Of a DNA stretch of 12,346 nucleotides, positions 6,764 through 12,346 are shown piece after piece. This DNA is from Actinomycetota bacterium. Its GTDB lineage: Bacteria > Actinomycetota > Actinomycetes > Nanopelagicales > Nanopelagicaceae. Under the pieces are notes generated by a model, which saw only the letters and a program-made list of their open reading frames with translations, was not told the origin of the DNA and ran no database searches. The DNA is taken from assembly GCA_947457445.1 (NCBI GenBank), contig CANGVO010000015.1, positions 1-12,346 on the forward strand, written 5' to 3'. Made by a program: the position numbers and the translations under genes. Numbering within the stretch: the stretch's first letter is position 1; each line of letters begins with the position of its first letter.

Positions 6764-7111
6764 ATGAAGATTGTTATTCATGCTCGTCATGCAGAACTAG
6801 CGGCAGATTTTCGCGAAATAGCAGAAGAGAAATTGCTAAGCATGGAAAGATTTAGTGTGACGATTGAAAGAGTAGAAGTTGAAATATTGCACGAGCAAAA
6901 TCCTCGGCAAGGCAAACACTCACATCGCGTAATCCTCACATCACACGGATCTGGCCCATTAATGCGCGCCGAAGCTGCTGAATTCAACGATGTCGCGGCA
7001 TTTGATGCCGCAATTAAAAACTTTGAATTGCAGATTCGCAAACATCATGAACGCTCAAAATCACATGATCGCAAGACGTTACGCAATATGCCGATCGTGG
7101 TTAACGAATAG
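6764..7111 (+). CDS. short-form ribosome hibernation promoting factor (HPF/RaiA-like)
   Basis: A 115-aa protein matching the N-terminal S30AE/HPF domain, which binds the 30S subunit near the decoding centre and inactivates or protects ribosomes in slow growth. It begins MKIVIHARHAELAADFREIA. It contains the actinobacterial-type core VEVEILHEQNPRQG and the block GPLMRAEAAEFNDVAAFDAAI, then a basic helix FELQIRKHHERSKSHDRK. The start is set by the good Shine-Dalgarno AAGGGAGAG (6752-6760) just before the ATG at 6764; an upstream in-frame start is much less likely. The C-terminal dimerisation domain of the long HPF that is usual in Actinobacteria is absent, so the protein resembles the short form. 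Its last 11 bp overlap the end of the convergent alpha-glucosidase gene. Confidence 0.88.
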   Translation: MKIVIHARHAELAADFREIAEEKLLSMERFSVTIERVEVEILHEQNPRQGKHSHRVILTSHGSGPLMRAEAAEFNDVAAFDAAIKNFELQIRKHHERSKSHDRKTLRNMPIVVNE

Positions 7112-8708
7112 CAACCCAAGCCGATGTAGCCGGTGGCAGAATTAATGAGCCGTCGGCCAATACAACTTTGAAGTTAGAGCCGATAGCCAATTTTCCAACG
7201 CTTGGAATCTCTATGACTTCATTGCCGGCGTTCAAATAGATGGCATATTCACCACGGGCAAACGAGAGTAATTCAGTTTCGCCGCGGTTAACCCAAGTTA
7301 TATCTCCGGTTCCGACGAGATGCTCACGTCGAATCGCAAGTGCGCTACGGTAAAGATGAAGCGTGCTCTCTAAATTCTTTTCTTGATCAGCAACGCTTAG
7401 GCCACGCCATGATTGCGGAATTGGTAACCAAGGCTTTCCAGAGGAAAACCCAAAAGTAGCGCTTTCTCCATTCCACGGCATCGGAACTCGCGCACCATCG
7501 CGACCCTTTTGCACACCATTTGTTCTAAAGAATGCTGGATCTTGGCGATCCGAGTCAGCTAGATCCGCATCTGGTAAACCAAGTTCTTGTCCGTTGTAGA
7601 TGTAACAAGATCCAGGAAGAGCCATGACAAAGAGCGCCAAAGCGCGGGATGCTTGATCTCCGTGACGTGATGCCACGCGTGGTGTGTCATGGTTGCTCAG
7701 CGCCCAAGTTGCTGGTGCGTCGACTTGGTGAAGCATCTCAAGAGTGTCATTAATGCATTTATAAAGGAATTTTGCTTCGAATGGAGCAACCAATAAATCA
7801 AAGTTAAATACTTGCTGCAATTCGTCATGGCGCACATATCTTGTGGCGCGCACAGGTGGGTGCACCCAAGCTTCTGCCACCGCCATTACATCTCGATTGT
7901 AAGAATCAAATAACTTTCGCCACTTGCGATAGATGGGATGCACTCCATCACGATCAAAGAAGGGAACGCTAGAAAGCAAATCTCCACGCGTCTCTGCTGA
8001 CATCTCTACATCGAGTCGCAGAGCATCGCTAAGTCCCTGTGGATCATGGTGATCGATGAGGATATTTTCTTTAGCCAAACCATGCGCAACATCAATTCGG
8101 AATCCATCTGCTCCAAGGTCTAGCCAAAATCTAAGCGTTTTTTCAAAATCATCTGACACATCTGAATTTTCCCAATTTAGATCCGGTTGAGACGAGTCAA
8201 ATAAGTGAAGGTAATACTGCGCTGATCCATCCGCAGTTTCTACTTGGGTCCAGGCTGGTCCGCCAAAGAGTGAAATCCAGTTATTTGGGGGAGTTCCATC
8301 TGCTTTAGCATCATGGAAATGAAAGCGGTCGCGCTCAGGGGATCCTTTTGGTGAGGCAACGGCATCTTTAAACCATTGATGTTGATCCGAGAAATGATTA
8401 GGCACAACGTCAACAAGTACCTTCAAACCTAATTCATGAGCACGCTTGATCATCGCTTTAGCATCATCGAGATTGCCAAATCTTGGGTCTACATCTCTTG
8501 GGTCGGCGACATCGTACCCACCATCTTTATTTGGTGATTTGTAAAAAGGGCTAAGCCAGATTGCATCAACGCCGAGTGATTGCACATGTTCAAGGTGTGA
8601 AGTAATTCCGGGAAGGTCGCCTTCACCGTCGCCATTGCTATCAAAGAAAGAGCGTGGATAAATCTGATAAATAACTGACTCAGTCCACCATTGATTCTCT
8701 GAAGTCAT
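7101..8708 (-). CDS. GH13 alpha-glucosidase
   Basis: The 535-aa cytoplasmic enzyme of glycoside hydrolase family 13 removes terminal alpha-linked glucose from maltose and short malto- or isomalto-oligosaccharides. Conserved regions are complete: DVVPNH (100-105), QPDLNWEN (about 174-181), GFRIDVAH with the nucleophile Asp206, AVAEAW with the acid/base Glu279, and SNHDTPRV with the transition-state Asp341. A DSNGDGEGD calcium-type loop lies at 23-31. The QPDLN block marks the alpha-glucosidase/oligo-1,6-glucosidase side of the family; exact linkage preference is not readable. No signal peptide is present, so uptake of oligosaccharides must be done by a transporter outside the window. TATCGT lies 6 nt before the ATG and suggests a leaderless transcript. 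The gene end overlaps the hibernation factor gene tail-to-tail by 11 bp. Confidence 0.94.
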   Translation of the reverse strand: MTSENQWWTESVIYQIYPRSFFDSNGDGEGDLPGITSHLEHVQSLGVDAIWLSPFYKSPNKDGGYDVADPRDVDPRFGNLDDAKAMIKRAHELGLKVLVDVVPNHFSDQHQWFKDAVASPKGSPERDRFHFHDAKADGTPPNNWISLFGGPAWTQVETADGSAQYYLHLFDSSQPDLNWENSDVSDDFEKTLRFWLDLGADGFRIDVAHGLAKENILIDHHDPQGLSDALRLDVEMSAETRGDLLSSVPFFDRDGVHPIYRKWRKLFDSYNRDVMAVAEAWVHPPVRATRYVRHDELQQVFNFDLLVAPFEAKFLYKCINDTLEMLHQVDAPATWALSNHDTPRVASRHGDQASRALALFVMALPGSCYIYNGQELGLPDADLADSDRQDPAFFRTNGVQKGRDGARVPMPWNGESATFGFSSGKPWLPIPQSWRGLSVADQEKNLESTLHLYRSALAIRREHLVGTGDITWVNRGETELLSFARGEYAIYLNAGNEVIEIPSVGKLAIGSNFKVVLADGSLILPPATSAWVAIR

Positions 8709-8714
8709 GAGTCG

Positions 8715-8744
8715 ACGATAGAGGGGGAGTTAACGTGGGTACAA
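8715..8744 (-). promoter_or_regulatory. candidate leaderless promoter of the alpha-glucosidase gene
   Basis: On the minus strand, TTGTAC (8744-8739) and TATCGT (8720-8715) are separated by 18 bp. The ATG follows after exactly 6 nt (CGACTC). Both hexamers are partial matches to -35 and -10 consensus. There is no Shine-Dalgarno sequence before this ATG, which fits a leaderless message. Confidence 0.4.
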
Positions 8745-8796
8745 ATGAAAGAACCTGCAAGAGTGCGAGCAGATGTATCGCTTTGATAACGATTAG

Positions 8797-9243
8797 TTAT
8801 TGCGCAGGCGCTGTCGAAACAGGTGGTTTTGGTCGTTTATCTCTTTCGAATTTCGGAGATTTGGCCGGTGGGGTAGGAGCAACTGGAGGTGGCCCAAGTT
8901 CTTCAATAGCGGCATCACGAATTGCAATAGCCGTAATCACTGCATTTTGACGTGCACTCATCGTCTGACGTTTTTGAAATTGAGATTTAACGCCAAATGC
9001 GGCTGATTTTGCATCGGATAGGGCTTCATCGATTGCATCTTTAAAATTACGATTTATCTCGCGCCGCTTATCCTCATAAGTTTTGAAATCATTCTTGTAT
9101 TTTTCTAGTGCCAATTTGTAAATTTCGCGCAAATCAACTGATGTATTAGGCGGCGGTGATTTGGTGTCTGCAAGAGCCAAATTAGATTGAAGAGTAGAAG
9201 CAAGAAACACGGCAGGAATTAAAAGAATTAATCTGCGTTTCAT
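8797..9243 (-). CDS. small secreted helical, proline-rich protein of unknown function
   Basis: The 148-aa product has a classic Sec signal peptide: MKRR, a hydrophobic core (LILLIPAVFLAS), and a likely cleavage site after LALA (between Ala25 and Asp26). There is no lipobox cysteine. The mature part is predicted by eye to be mainly charged alpha-helix (about 37-115, rich in Lys, Asp, Glu, Ala, with several KxxxF/Y patterns). A short proline-rich tail follows (PPPVAPTPPAKSP...KPPVSTAPAQ). No family recognised. The start is supported by a strong Shine-Dalgarno TAAGGAGT (9257-9250) 6 nt upstream. The gene is divergent from the response regulator gene and shares its promoter region, so it may belong to that two-component regulon. 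It lies 88 bp upstream of the alpha-glucosidase on the same strand. Confidence 0.82.
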   Translation of the reverse strand: MKRRLILLIPAVFLASTLQSNLALADTKSPPPNTSVDLREIYKLALEKYKNDFKTYEDKRREINRNFKDAIDEALSDAKSAAFGVKSQFQKRQTMSARQNAVITAIAIRDAAIEELGPPPVAPTPPAKSPKFERDKRPKPPVSTAPAQ

Positions 9244-9274
9244 TTTTTCACTCCTTATCTCTCTGGCTAAGTAT

Positions 9275-9305
9275 CTGTCATCTCTTTGTGAAATTTCGGT
9301 GAAAA
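9275..9305. promoter_or_regulatory. 11-bp-phased direct repeat, candidate operator for the response regulator
   Basis: The divergent promoter region holds GTGAAA at 9288 and again at 9299, exactly 11 bp apart. On the minus strand this reads TCACCGA-N4-TCACAAA. A weaker third unit in the same phase is GTCAT at 9277. An 11-bp period is typical of OmpR/PhoB-type dimer sites. The TCAC-led 7-mers with a 4-bp spacer resemble the known mycobacterial PhoP motif TCACAGC-N4-TCACAGC. The site lies between the secreted protein gene and the regulator gene, suiting control of both. Assignment to this regulator is inference. Confidence 0.5.
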
Positions 9306-9373
9306 CGCTATCTGAGAGTGATATGTCGCTGTTCCTCTTGGATTTTTTGCCTCAGCCGTGCAAGGCTATCCCC

Positions 9374-10057
9374 ATGGCTGAAATGATTCTGATCGTCGAT
9401 GATGAAGCAGGCGTTCGAGAACTATTAGGTGATGCCCTTCGAATCGCTGGTTTTGAAACCGCGACCGCACCAGATGGCATGTCCGCTCTGACTGCAATCC
9501 GAAATAAGAAGCCAGATTTGTTAATTATCGATATCAATATGCCATTGATGGATGGATTCGAACTTGTCGAACGCCTGCGGTCGACTGGTGATAACACGCC
9601 AGCCTTGATGTTAAGTGCGCGAGCCGATCGCGTCGATGTGACTCGGGGACTTACTTTAGGCGCCGATGATTATGTGACCAAACCTTTTGGCCTAGAAGAG
9701 CTTTTGCTCAGAGTTAAGGCAATTTTAAGAAGGGCCAATGTTGCCGTTGCCCAAGGCGTTGATATGCGTTGTGGGCCAATCACTATTGATGAAGATAGCC
9801 ACACAGTCCTATTCAGCGGAGAACCAGTTGAACTTTCGCCGACCGAGTTTAGATTGCTCCAAGTACTCATCGAGAATAAGAACCGGGTACTTACCAAAAG
9901 TTTGTTACTTGATGAAGTTTGGGGAATTACCTTCGAGTCCGAGAGCACAGTGGCGGACACTTACATTTCATATCTCCGCAAAAAATTGCATAAGGATGGT
10001 TTTGAGGGGATAAAGACTGTACGCGGCGTTGGATTTGTTATCCAGGACCCTAAGTAG
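9374..10057 (+). CDS. OmpR/PhoP-family two-component response regulator
   Basis: A 227-aa regulator with an N-terminal receiver domain (residues 3-118) and a C-terminal winged-helix DNA-binding domain (about 130-225). Receiver residues are complete: the acidic pair Asp9/Asp10, phospho-acceptor Asp53 in IIDINMP, Ser81, Tyr100 and Lys103 in DYVTKPF. The output domain has LSPTEFRLLQVLIENKNRVL, the recognition-helix region TVADTYISYLRKKL and the wing KTVRGVGFVI. GLTLGADDYVTKPF and SPTEF recall mycobacterial PhoP. The start at 9374 gives the expected MAEMILIVDDE and has AAGG 8 nt upstream; an in-frame GTG at 9299 would add a 25-aa extension atypical for the family. The kinase gene begins 2 bp after the stop, so the pair is one operon. 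Autoregulation through the repeat at 9275-9305 is plausible. Confidence 0.94.
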   Translation: MAEMILIVDDEAGVRELLGDALRIAGFETATAPDGMSALTAIRNKKPDLLIIDINMPLMDGFELVERLRSTGDNTPALMLSARADRVDVTRGLTLGADDYVTKPFGLEELLLRVKAILRRANVAVAQGVDMRCGPITIDEDSHTVLFSGEPVELSPTEFRLLQVLIENKNRVLTKSLLLDEVWGITFESESTVADTYISYLRKKLHKDGFEGIKTVRGVGFVIQDPK

Positions 10058-10059
10058 CA

Positions 10060-11271
10060 ATGAAGAAGTCTGGCAGTAAGTTTGCAGTTTTATCTATCAT
10101 CGTAACAACGGTGCTTTCCAGCATCATCGGTGGGTTTGCAACGATTGAATCTCGCAACTCGGATATGCGACAGATAGATCAAGAAATTAATCTAGTTGTT
10201 GATCGAGTCAATCAATATTCAAATGAGGCAATTAGCGCTGCGATATTGACCGTAGAAGAGGAAAACCTAGATTTAACTTTGGCACTTGTTACCAAAGAGG
10301 GTGTTGAGACGGTAATCAACGAATCTCATTTACTCTACTTCGGAATACCAACGCCCGATGTTTTACAGAAGGGGCTGCCTGCACCCATTTCGGTTGAGTT
10401 GAAAAACCCGTTTAGATTTAGATCAGTTTTAATCCCTGGCGGTGATTACCTGGTTGTCGCAGCATCGCTAGATGGCCTAAATCAAAACTTTAAATCTAAT
10501 CTGTTGAATTTGGGTGGTTTCACCGCAATTGCCGATACTTTGGCTATTTTCTTCAGCATCTATTTCTTGCGTCGACATAACCGTGGCTTAGATGCCAAAG
10601 CGCTTGACCGAATGCAGAAATTTTTGGGGGATGCCTCACACGAGTTGCGTACCCCTTTAACTGTTATCAAGGGCTATAACGAGATGCTCAGCAAAGGGCA
10701 GATAACTGATTTAGTCGATCGGGTTCGGGCCTTTTCGCGAGTTAGCACCGAGATCGAACGTATGGAGAGTCTTATTCATGATCTGCTCTTGCTCGCCGAA
10801 TTAGGGGAGAGCAAGCCAACCACTTTCGAAGAGCTAGATCTCTCTGAACTAGTTATTGCTCACGCCAATGATTTTGAATTTTTTAATAAAGAACGTGAAC
10901 TAAATCTAACTATCGTAGATAACGTGTTGGTAAAGGGTTCGCGCGAGCACTTAAATCGTCTTATTCAAAACTGCCTTTCAAATATCGTAAGACACACTCC
11001 TTCTACGGCGCCAGTTACGATCACCCTTAAAAATAAAGGCAAGAAAGTTGTATTAATAATTGAAGATGGCGGACCAGGATTGCCAGAGAGTGCCTACCGC
11101 AGCGAGATCGCAGCAATGAATCGTTTTGATCCTTCAAGATCTCGCGAAAGCGGTGGTTCTGGTCTTGGCATGAGCATCATTGCCGCCATCGTTTCGGAAC
11201 ACAACGGAAAACTCGAACTTCGCAAGAGCGAACTAGGTGGTTTAGCCGTCGATGTGGAACTAACTAGCTAA
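10060..11271 (+). CDS. sensor histidine kinase, cognate partner of the upstream regulator
   Basis: The 403-aa membrane kinase has an N-terminal span (about 8-29), an external domain of about 118 residues (30-147) and a second span (about 150-170). The catalytic core comprises an H box with His194 in DASHELRTPLTV, an N box with Asn304 and Asn308 in QNCLSNIVRHT, a G1 box DGGPGLP (336-342), and a G2 box GGSGLGMSI (365-373). Only about 24 residues separate the second span from the phosphorylated histidine, so no HAMP linker fits. The external domain is not recognised; its signal is unknown. The gene follows the response regulator by 2 bp, which makes partnership very likely. Its last 12 bp overlap the convergent TerC-family gene. 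Confidence 0.93.
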   Translation: MKKSGSKFAVLSIIVTTVLSSIIGGFATIESRNSDMRQIDQEINLVVDRVNQYSNEAISAAILTVEEENLDLTLALVTKEGVETVINESHLLYFGIPTPDVLQKGLPAPISVELKNPFRFRSVLIPGGDYLVVAASLDGLNQNFKSNLLNLGGFTAIADTLAIFFSIYFLRRHNRGLDAKALDRMQKFLGDASHELRTPLTVIKGYNEMLSKGQITDLVDRVRAFSRVSTEIERMESLIHDLLLLAELGESKPTTFEELDLSELVIAHANDFEFFNKERELNLTIVDNVLVKGSREHLNRLIQNCLSNIVRHTPSTAPVTITLKNKGKKVVLIIEDGGPGLPESAYRSEIAAMNRFDPSRSRESGGSGLGMSIIAAIVSEHNGKLELRKSELGGLAVDVELTS

Positions 11272-12171
11272 CTTATTTCGTCGTGCAGTGACGATCAGGC
11301 TAGCAATTGTTGCAATTGCCAAAGTTCCAACAATCACAGAAAGGCTTTGCGAGATTGTGATCTTCGGAATATGCACGCCAGCAATTTCATGAATATCAAC
11401 TGCATGGAAAGCGTGGAACAAAAGCTTTACACCGATATATCCAAGAATTACTGAAAGACCCTTGCCGATGTAGATAAGTCGTTGCATCAGCCCGCCGATT
11501 AAGAAATATAGCTGGCGCAGACCCATCAAAGCAAAAATATTTGCAGTTACGACAATGTAAACATTCTGGGTTAATCCAAAAATTGCCGGAATAGAATCCA
11601 GAGCAAAGAGAATGTCGGTTAGACCAAGAGCGATAAGTGCGACCGTGAATGGCTTCATTCCTTTAGAGCTCAAATAGGAAATGATTCTGCTCTCTTTTTC
11701 CTCTTCATGTTCTTGCGAACTTTCGATAAAGAGGTGAATAGCGGTATATATCAGAAACGCTCCAAATATGAAGAAGATCCATTCAAACTGCTTAATCGCA
11801 GCAGCACCTAAGGTGATTGCAATAATTCGGAAAACTAGAGCGATCAAAATTCCAAAGAGTAGTGCCAACTGCTTACTCTTCTCTTCTATCTTCAATCGGC
11901 TCAATATGATTACGAAGACAAAGAGATTATCGAAGGAAAGAGAATATTCGGTTAGCCAGCCTGCGAAGAATTCTTGCTGAGTCTTTGGATCTGTCCAAGT
12001 GCCTAAATAAATGCCGAATGCGATGGCAAGAGAAACATAGAGAAGACTCCAGAGAGATGCTTCCTTTAAAGAGGTTTCCTGATTGCGTCGAATCACAGCC
12101 CAGCTGAAATCGAACAAAACAACTATGGCGAGCAACGACATCGTCAAAATCCAGGCATTGGTTGAGATCAT
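11260..12171 (-). CDS. TerC-family integral membrane protein (Alx-like)
   Basis: A polytopic membrane protein of 303 aa from the preferred start, with about eight to nine hydrophobic spans. The two TerC signatures are clear: TEYSLSFDNLFVFVIIL (about 74-90, with Asp81) and GLTDILFALDSIPAIFG (about 183-199, with Asp185 and Asp192), joined by an acidic cytoplasmic loop (SSQEHEEEKES). Some TerC/Alx proteins are linked to manganese export or metal loading of secreted proteins and to tellurite or pH stress; the role here is not readable. The ATG at 12171 starts MISTNAWILTM. An earlier in-frame ATG at 12225 would overlap the divergent gene and the inverted repeat, so it is not preferred. TACGAT sits 6 nt before the chosen ATG. 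No room exists for a manganese riboswitch leader. Confidence 0.9.
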   Translation of the reverse strand: MISTNAWILTMSLLAIVVLFDFSWAVIRRNQETSLKEASLWSLLYVSLAIAFGIYLGTWTDPKTQQEFFAGWLTEYSLSFDNLFVFVIILSRLKIEEKSKQLALLFGILIALVFRIIAITLGAAAIKQFEWIFFIFGAFLIYTAIHLFIESSQEHEEEKESRIISYLSSKGMKPFTVALIALGLTDILFALDSIPAIFGLTQNVYIVVTANIFALMGLRQLYFLIGGLMQRLIYIGKGLSVILGYIGVKLLFHAFHAVDIHEIAGVHIPKITISQSLSVIVGTLAIATIASLIVTARRNKLAS

Positions 12172-12177
12172 TGGGCG

Positions 12178-12183
12178 ATCGTA
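12178..12183 (-). promoter_or_regulatory. possible -10 element of the TerC-family gene
   Basis: On the minus strand TACGAT is followed by 6 nt (CGCCCA) and then the ATG at 12171. It abuts the left arm of the inverted repeat at 12184-12214. No clear -35 is seen. Confidence 0.35.
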
Positions 12184-12214
12184 ATGTATTAAAACTGCGG
12201 TATTTTTAATACAT
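12184..12214. repeat. perfect inverted repeat, candidate operator between divergent genes
   Basis: ATGTATTAAAA (12184-12194) and TTTTAATACAT (12204-12214) are exact reverse complements, 11 bp each, with a 9-bp spacer (CTGCGGTAT). The repeat fills most of the 41-bp gap between the TerC-family gene and its divergent neighbour. The right arm includes part of the neighbour's -10-like TATTTT and the first two bases of its ATG. The left arm abuts the -10-like TACGAT of the TerC gene. A dimeric repressor bound here would cover both promoters. Confidence 0.55.
12201..12206 (+). promoter_or_regulatory. possible -10 element of the divergent right-edge gene
   Basis: TATTTT is followed by 6 nt (TAATAC) and the ATG at 12213, a leaderless layout. 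It lies in the same 13-bp string, GCGGTATTTTTAA, as the element upstream of the 49-aa gene at 6125-6137. Confidence 0.4.
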
Positions 12215-12346
12215 GGAGTCGACACTCGCTAACGCCGTTGCAGAAGTGGTCGCAACCTTAGAAAAGTCGGAGAATTTTGTTCGACTAGTCCTTTCAGGGC
12301 GCCGTCGCAATATGCAGACTCCAGCCGAGCGAATTGATGTAAAGCC
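12213..12346 (+). CDS. 5' end of an unidentified protein, cut by the window edge
   Basis: An open frame of 44 codons running off the right edge. It starts MESTLANAVAEVVATLEKSE and continues with FVRLVLSGRRRNMQTP and AERIDVK. The LVLSGRRR...ERIDVK pattern reminds me of the N-terminal part of an actinobacterial protein group annotated as SAM-dependent methyltransferase, but no catalytic motif lies inside the window, so this is only a hint. The frame is supported by the -10-like element 6 nt before the ATG, by divergence from the TerC-family gene and by coding-like composition. Confidence 0.6.
   Translation, partial: MESTLANAVAEVVATLEKSENFVRLVLSGRRRNMQTPAERIDVK

Noticed and set aside
8735..9006. 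Open frames on the plus strand opposite the secreted-protein gene
   Set aside because: They lack ribosome binding sites and recognisable features. The minus-strand frame has a signal peptide and a strong Shine-Dalgarno, so these are shadows.
9275..9281. CTGTCAT as an enterobacterial-type Pho box
   Set aside because: Only one 7-mer matches the CTGTCAT consensus. The better-supported pattern is the TCAC-led repeat on the other strand, so phosphate control is not claimed.
9299..9373. GTG at 9299 as the start of the response regulator
   Set aside because: It adds 25 residues before the normal receiver-domain start and overlaps the direct repeat. The ATG at 9374 has AAGG at good distance and gives the standard N-terminus.
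12172..12225. Earlier ATG at 12225 for the TerC-family gene
   Set aside because: It would overlap the divergent right-edge gene and cover the inverted repeat, and the added 18 residues are not hydrophobic or TerC-like.
1..12346. Mobile elements, CRISPR arrays, toxin-antitoxin pairs, phage genes or intrinsic terminators
   Set aside because: No transposase, integrase, repeat-spacer pattern or hairpin followed by a T run was seen on either strand by reading.

Overview
The window looks like chromosomal DNA from a small-genome, mid-GC actinobacterium. The best guess is a freshwater planktonic lineage of the Nanopelagicales (acI) type. The clues are the actinobacterial flavour of several proteins (the HPF-type protein, the GH13 alpha-glucosidase, the cystathionine gamma-lyase with its RRRRW ending, the PhoP-like regulator), GC in the mid-40s by eye, very short intergenic gaps, overlapping gene ends, and several start codons that sit 6-7 nt after a -10-like hexamer (possible leaderless mRNAs). 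This taxonomic reading is inference. No mobile element, CRISPR array or phage gene was seen.

Left part (1-6106): a tRNA-Arg(CCG) gene on the minus strand is followed, divergently, by msrA and msrB (4-nt overlap), which repair methionine sulfoxide. A 104-bp spacer holding an array of TTGCA motifs leads into a tight four-gene plus-strand cluster: a LacI-family regulator, a MalY/PatB-type PLP C-S lyase or aminotransferase, a PYROXD2/phytoene-desaturase-like FAD oxidoreductase, and a cystathionine gamma-lyase/synthase family enzyme. Gaps between these genes are only 7-17 bp. Two C-S-bond PLP enzymes beside the methionine-sulfoxide reductases suggest a sulfur amino acid or reduced organosulfur theme. 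The FAD enzyme's substrate is unknown.

Middle part (6107-9243): a 49-aa single-pass membrane protein that abuts a 127-aa membrane protein (TAA directly followed by GTG), then a short-form ribosome hibernation factor. On the minus strand are a GH13 alpha-glucosidase, whose gene end overlaps that of the hibernation factor by 11 bp, and upstream of it a small secreted helical and proline-rich protein.

Right part (9244-12346): an OmpR/PhoP-like response regulator and its histidine kinase, divergent from the secreted-protein gene. The shared promoter region contains an 11-bp-phased direct repeat that is a good candidate operator. The kinase gene overlaps a convergent TerC-family membrane protein gene by 12 bp. 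TerC is divergent from a gene cut by the window edge, and the 41-bp gap between them is largely filled by a perfect 11-bp inverted repeat with a 9-bp spacer. The parts most worth follow-up are the regulatory sites (TTGCAG array, PhoP-like direct repeat, TerC inverted repeat, a shared 13-bp leaderless-promoter element), the C-S lyase/FAD enzyme operon, and the secreted protein that faces the two-component system.
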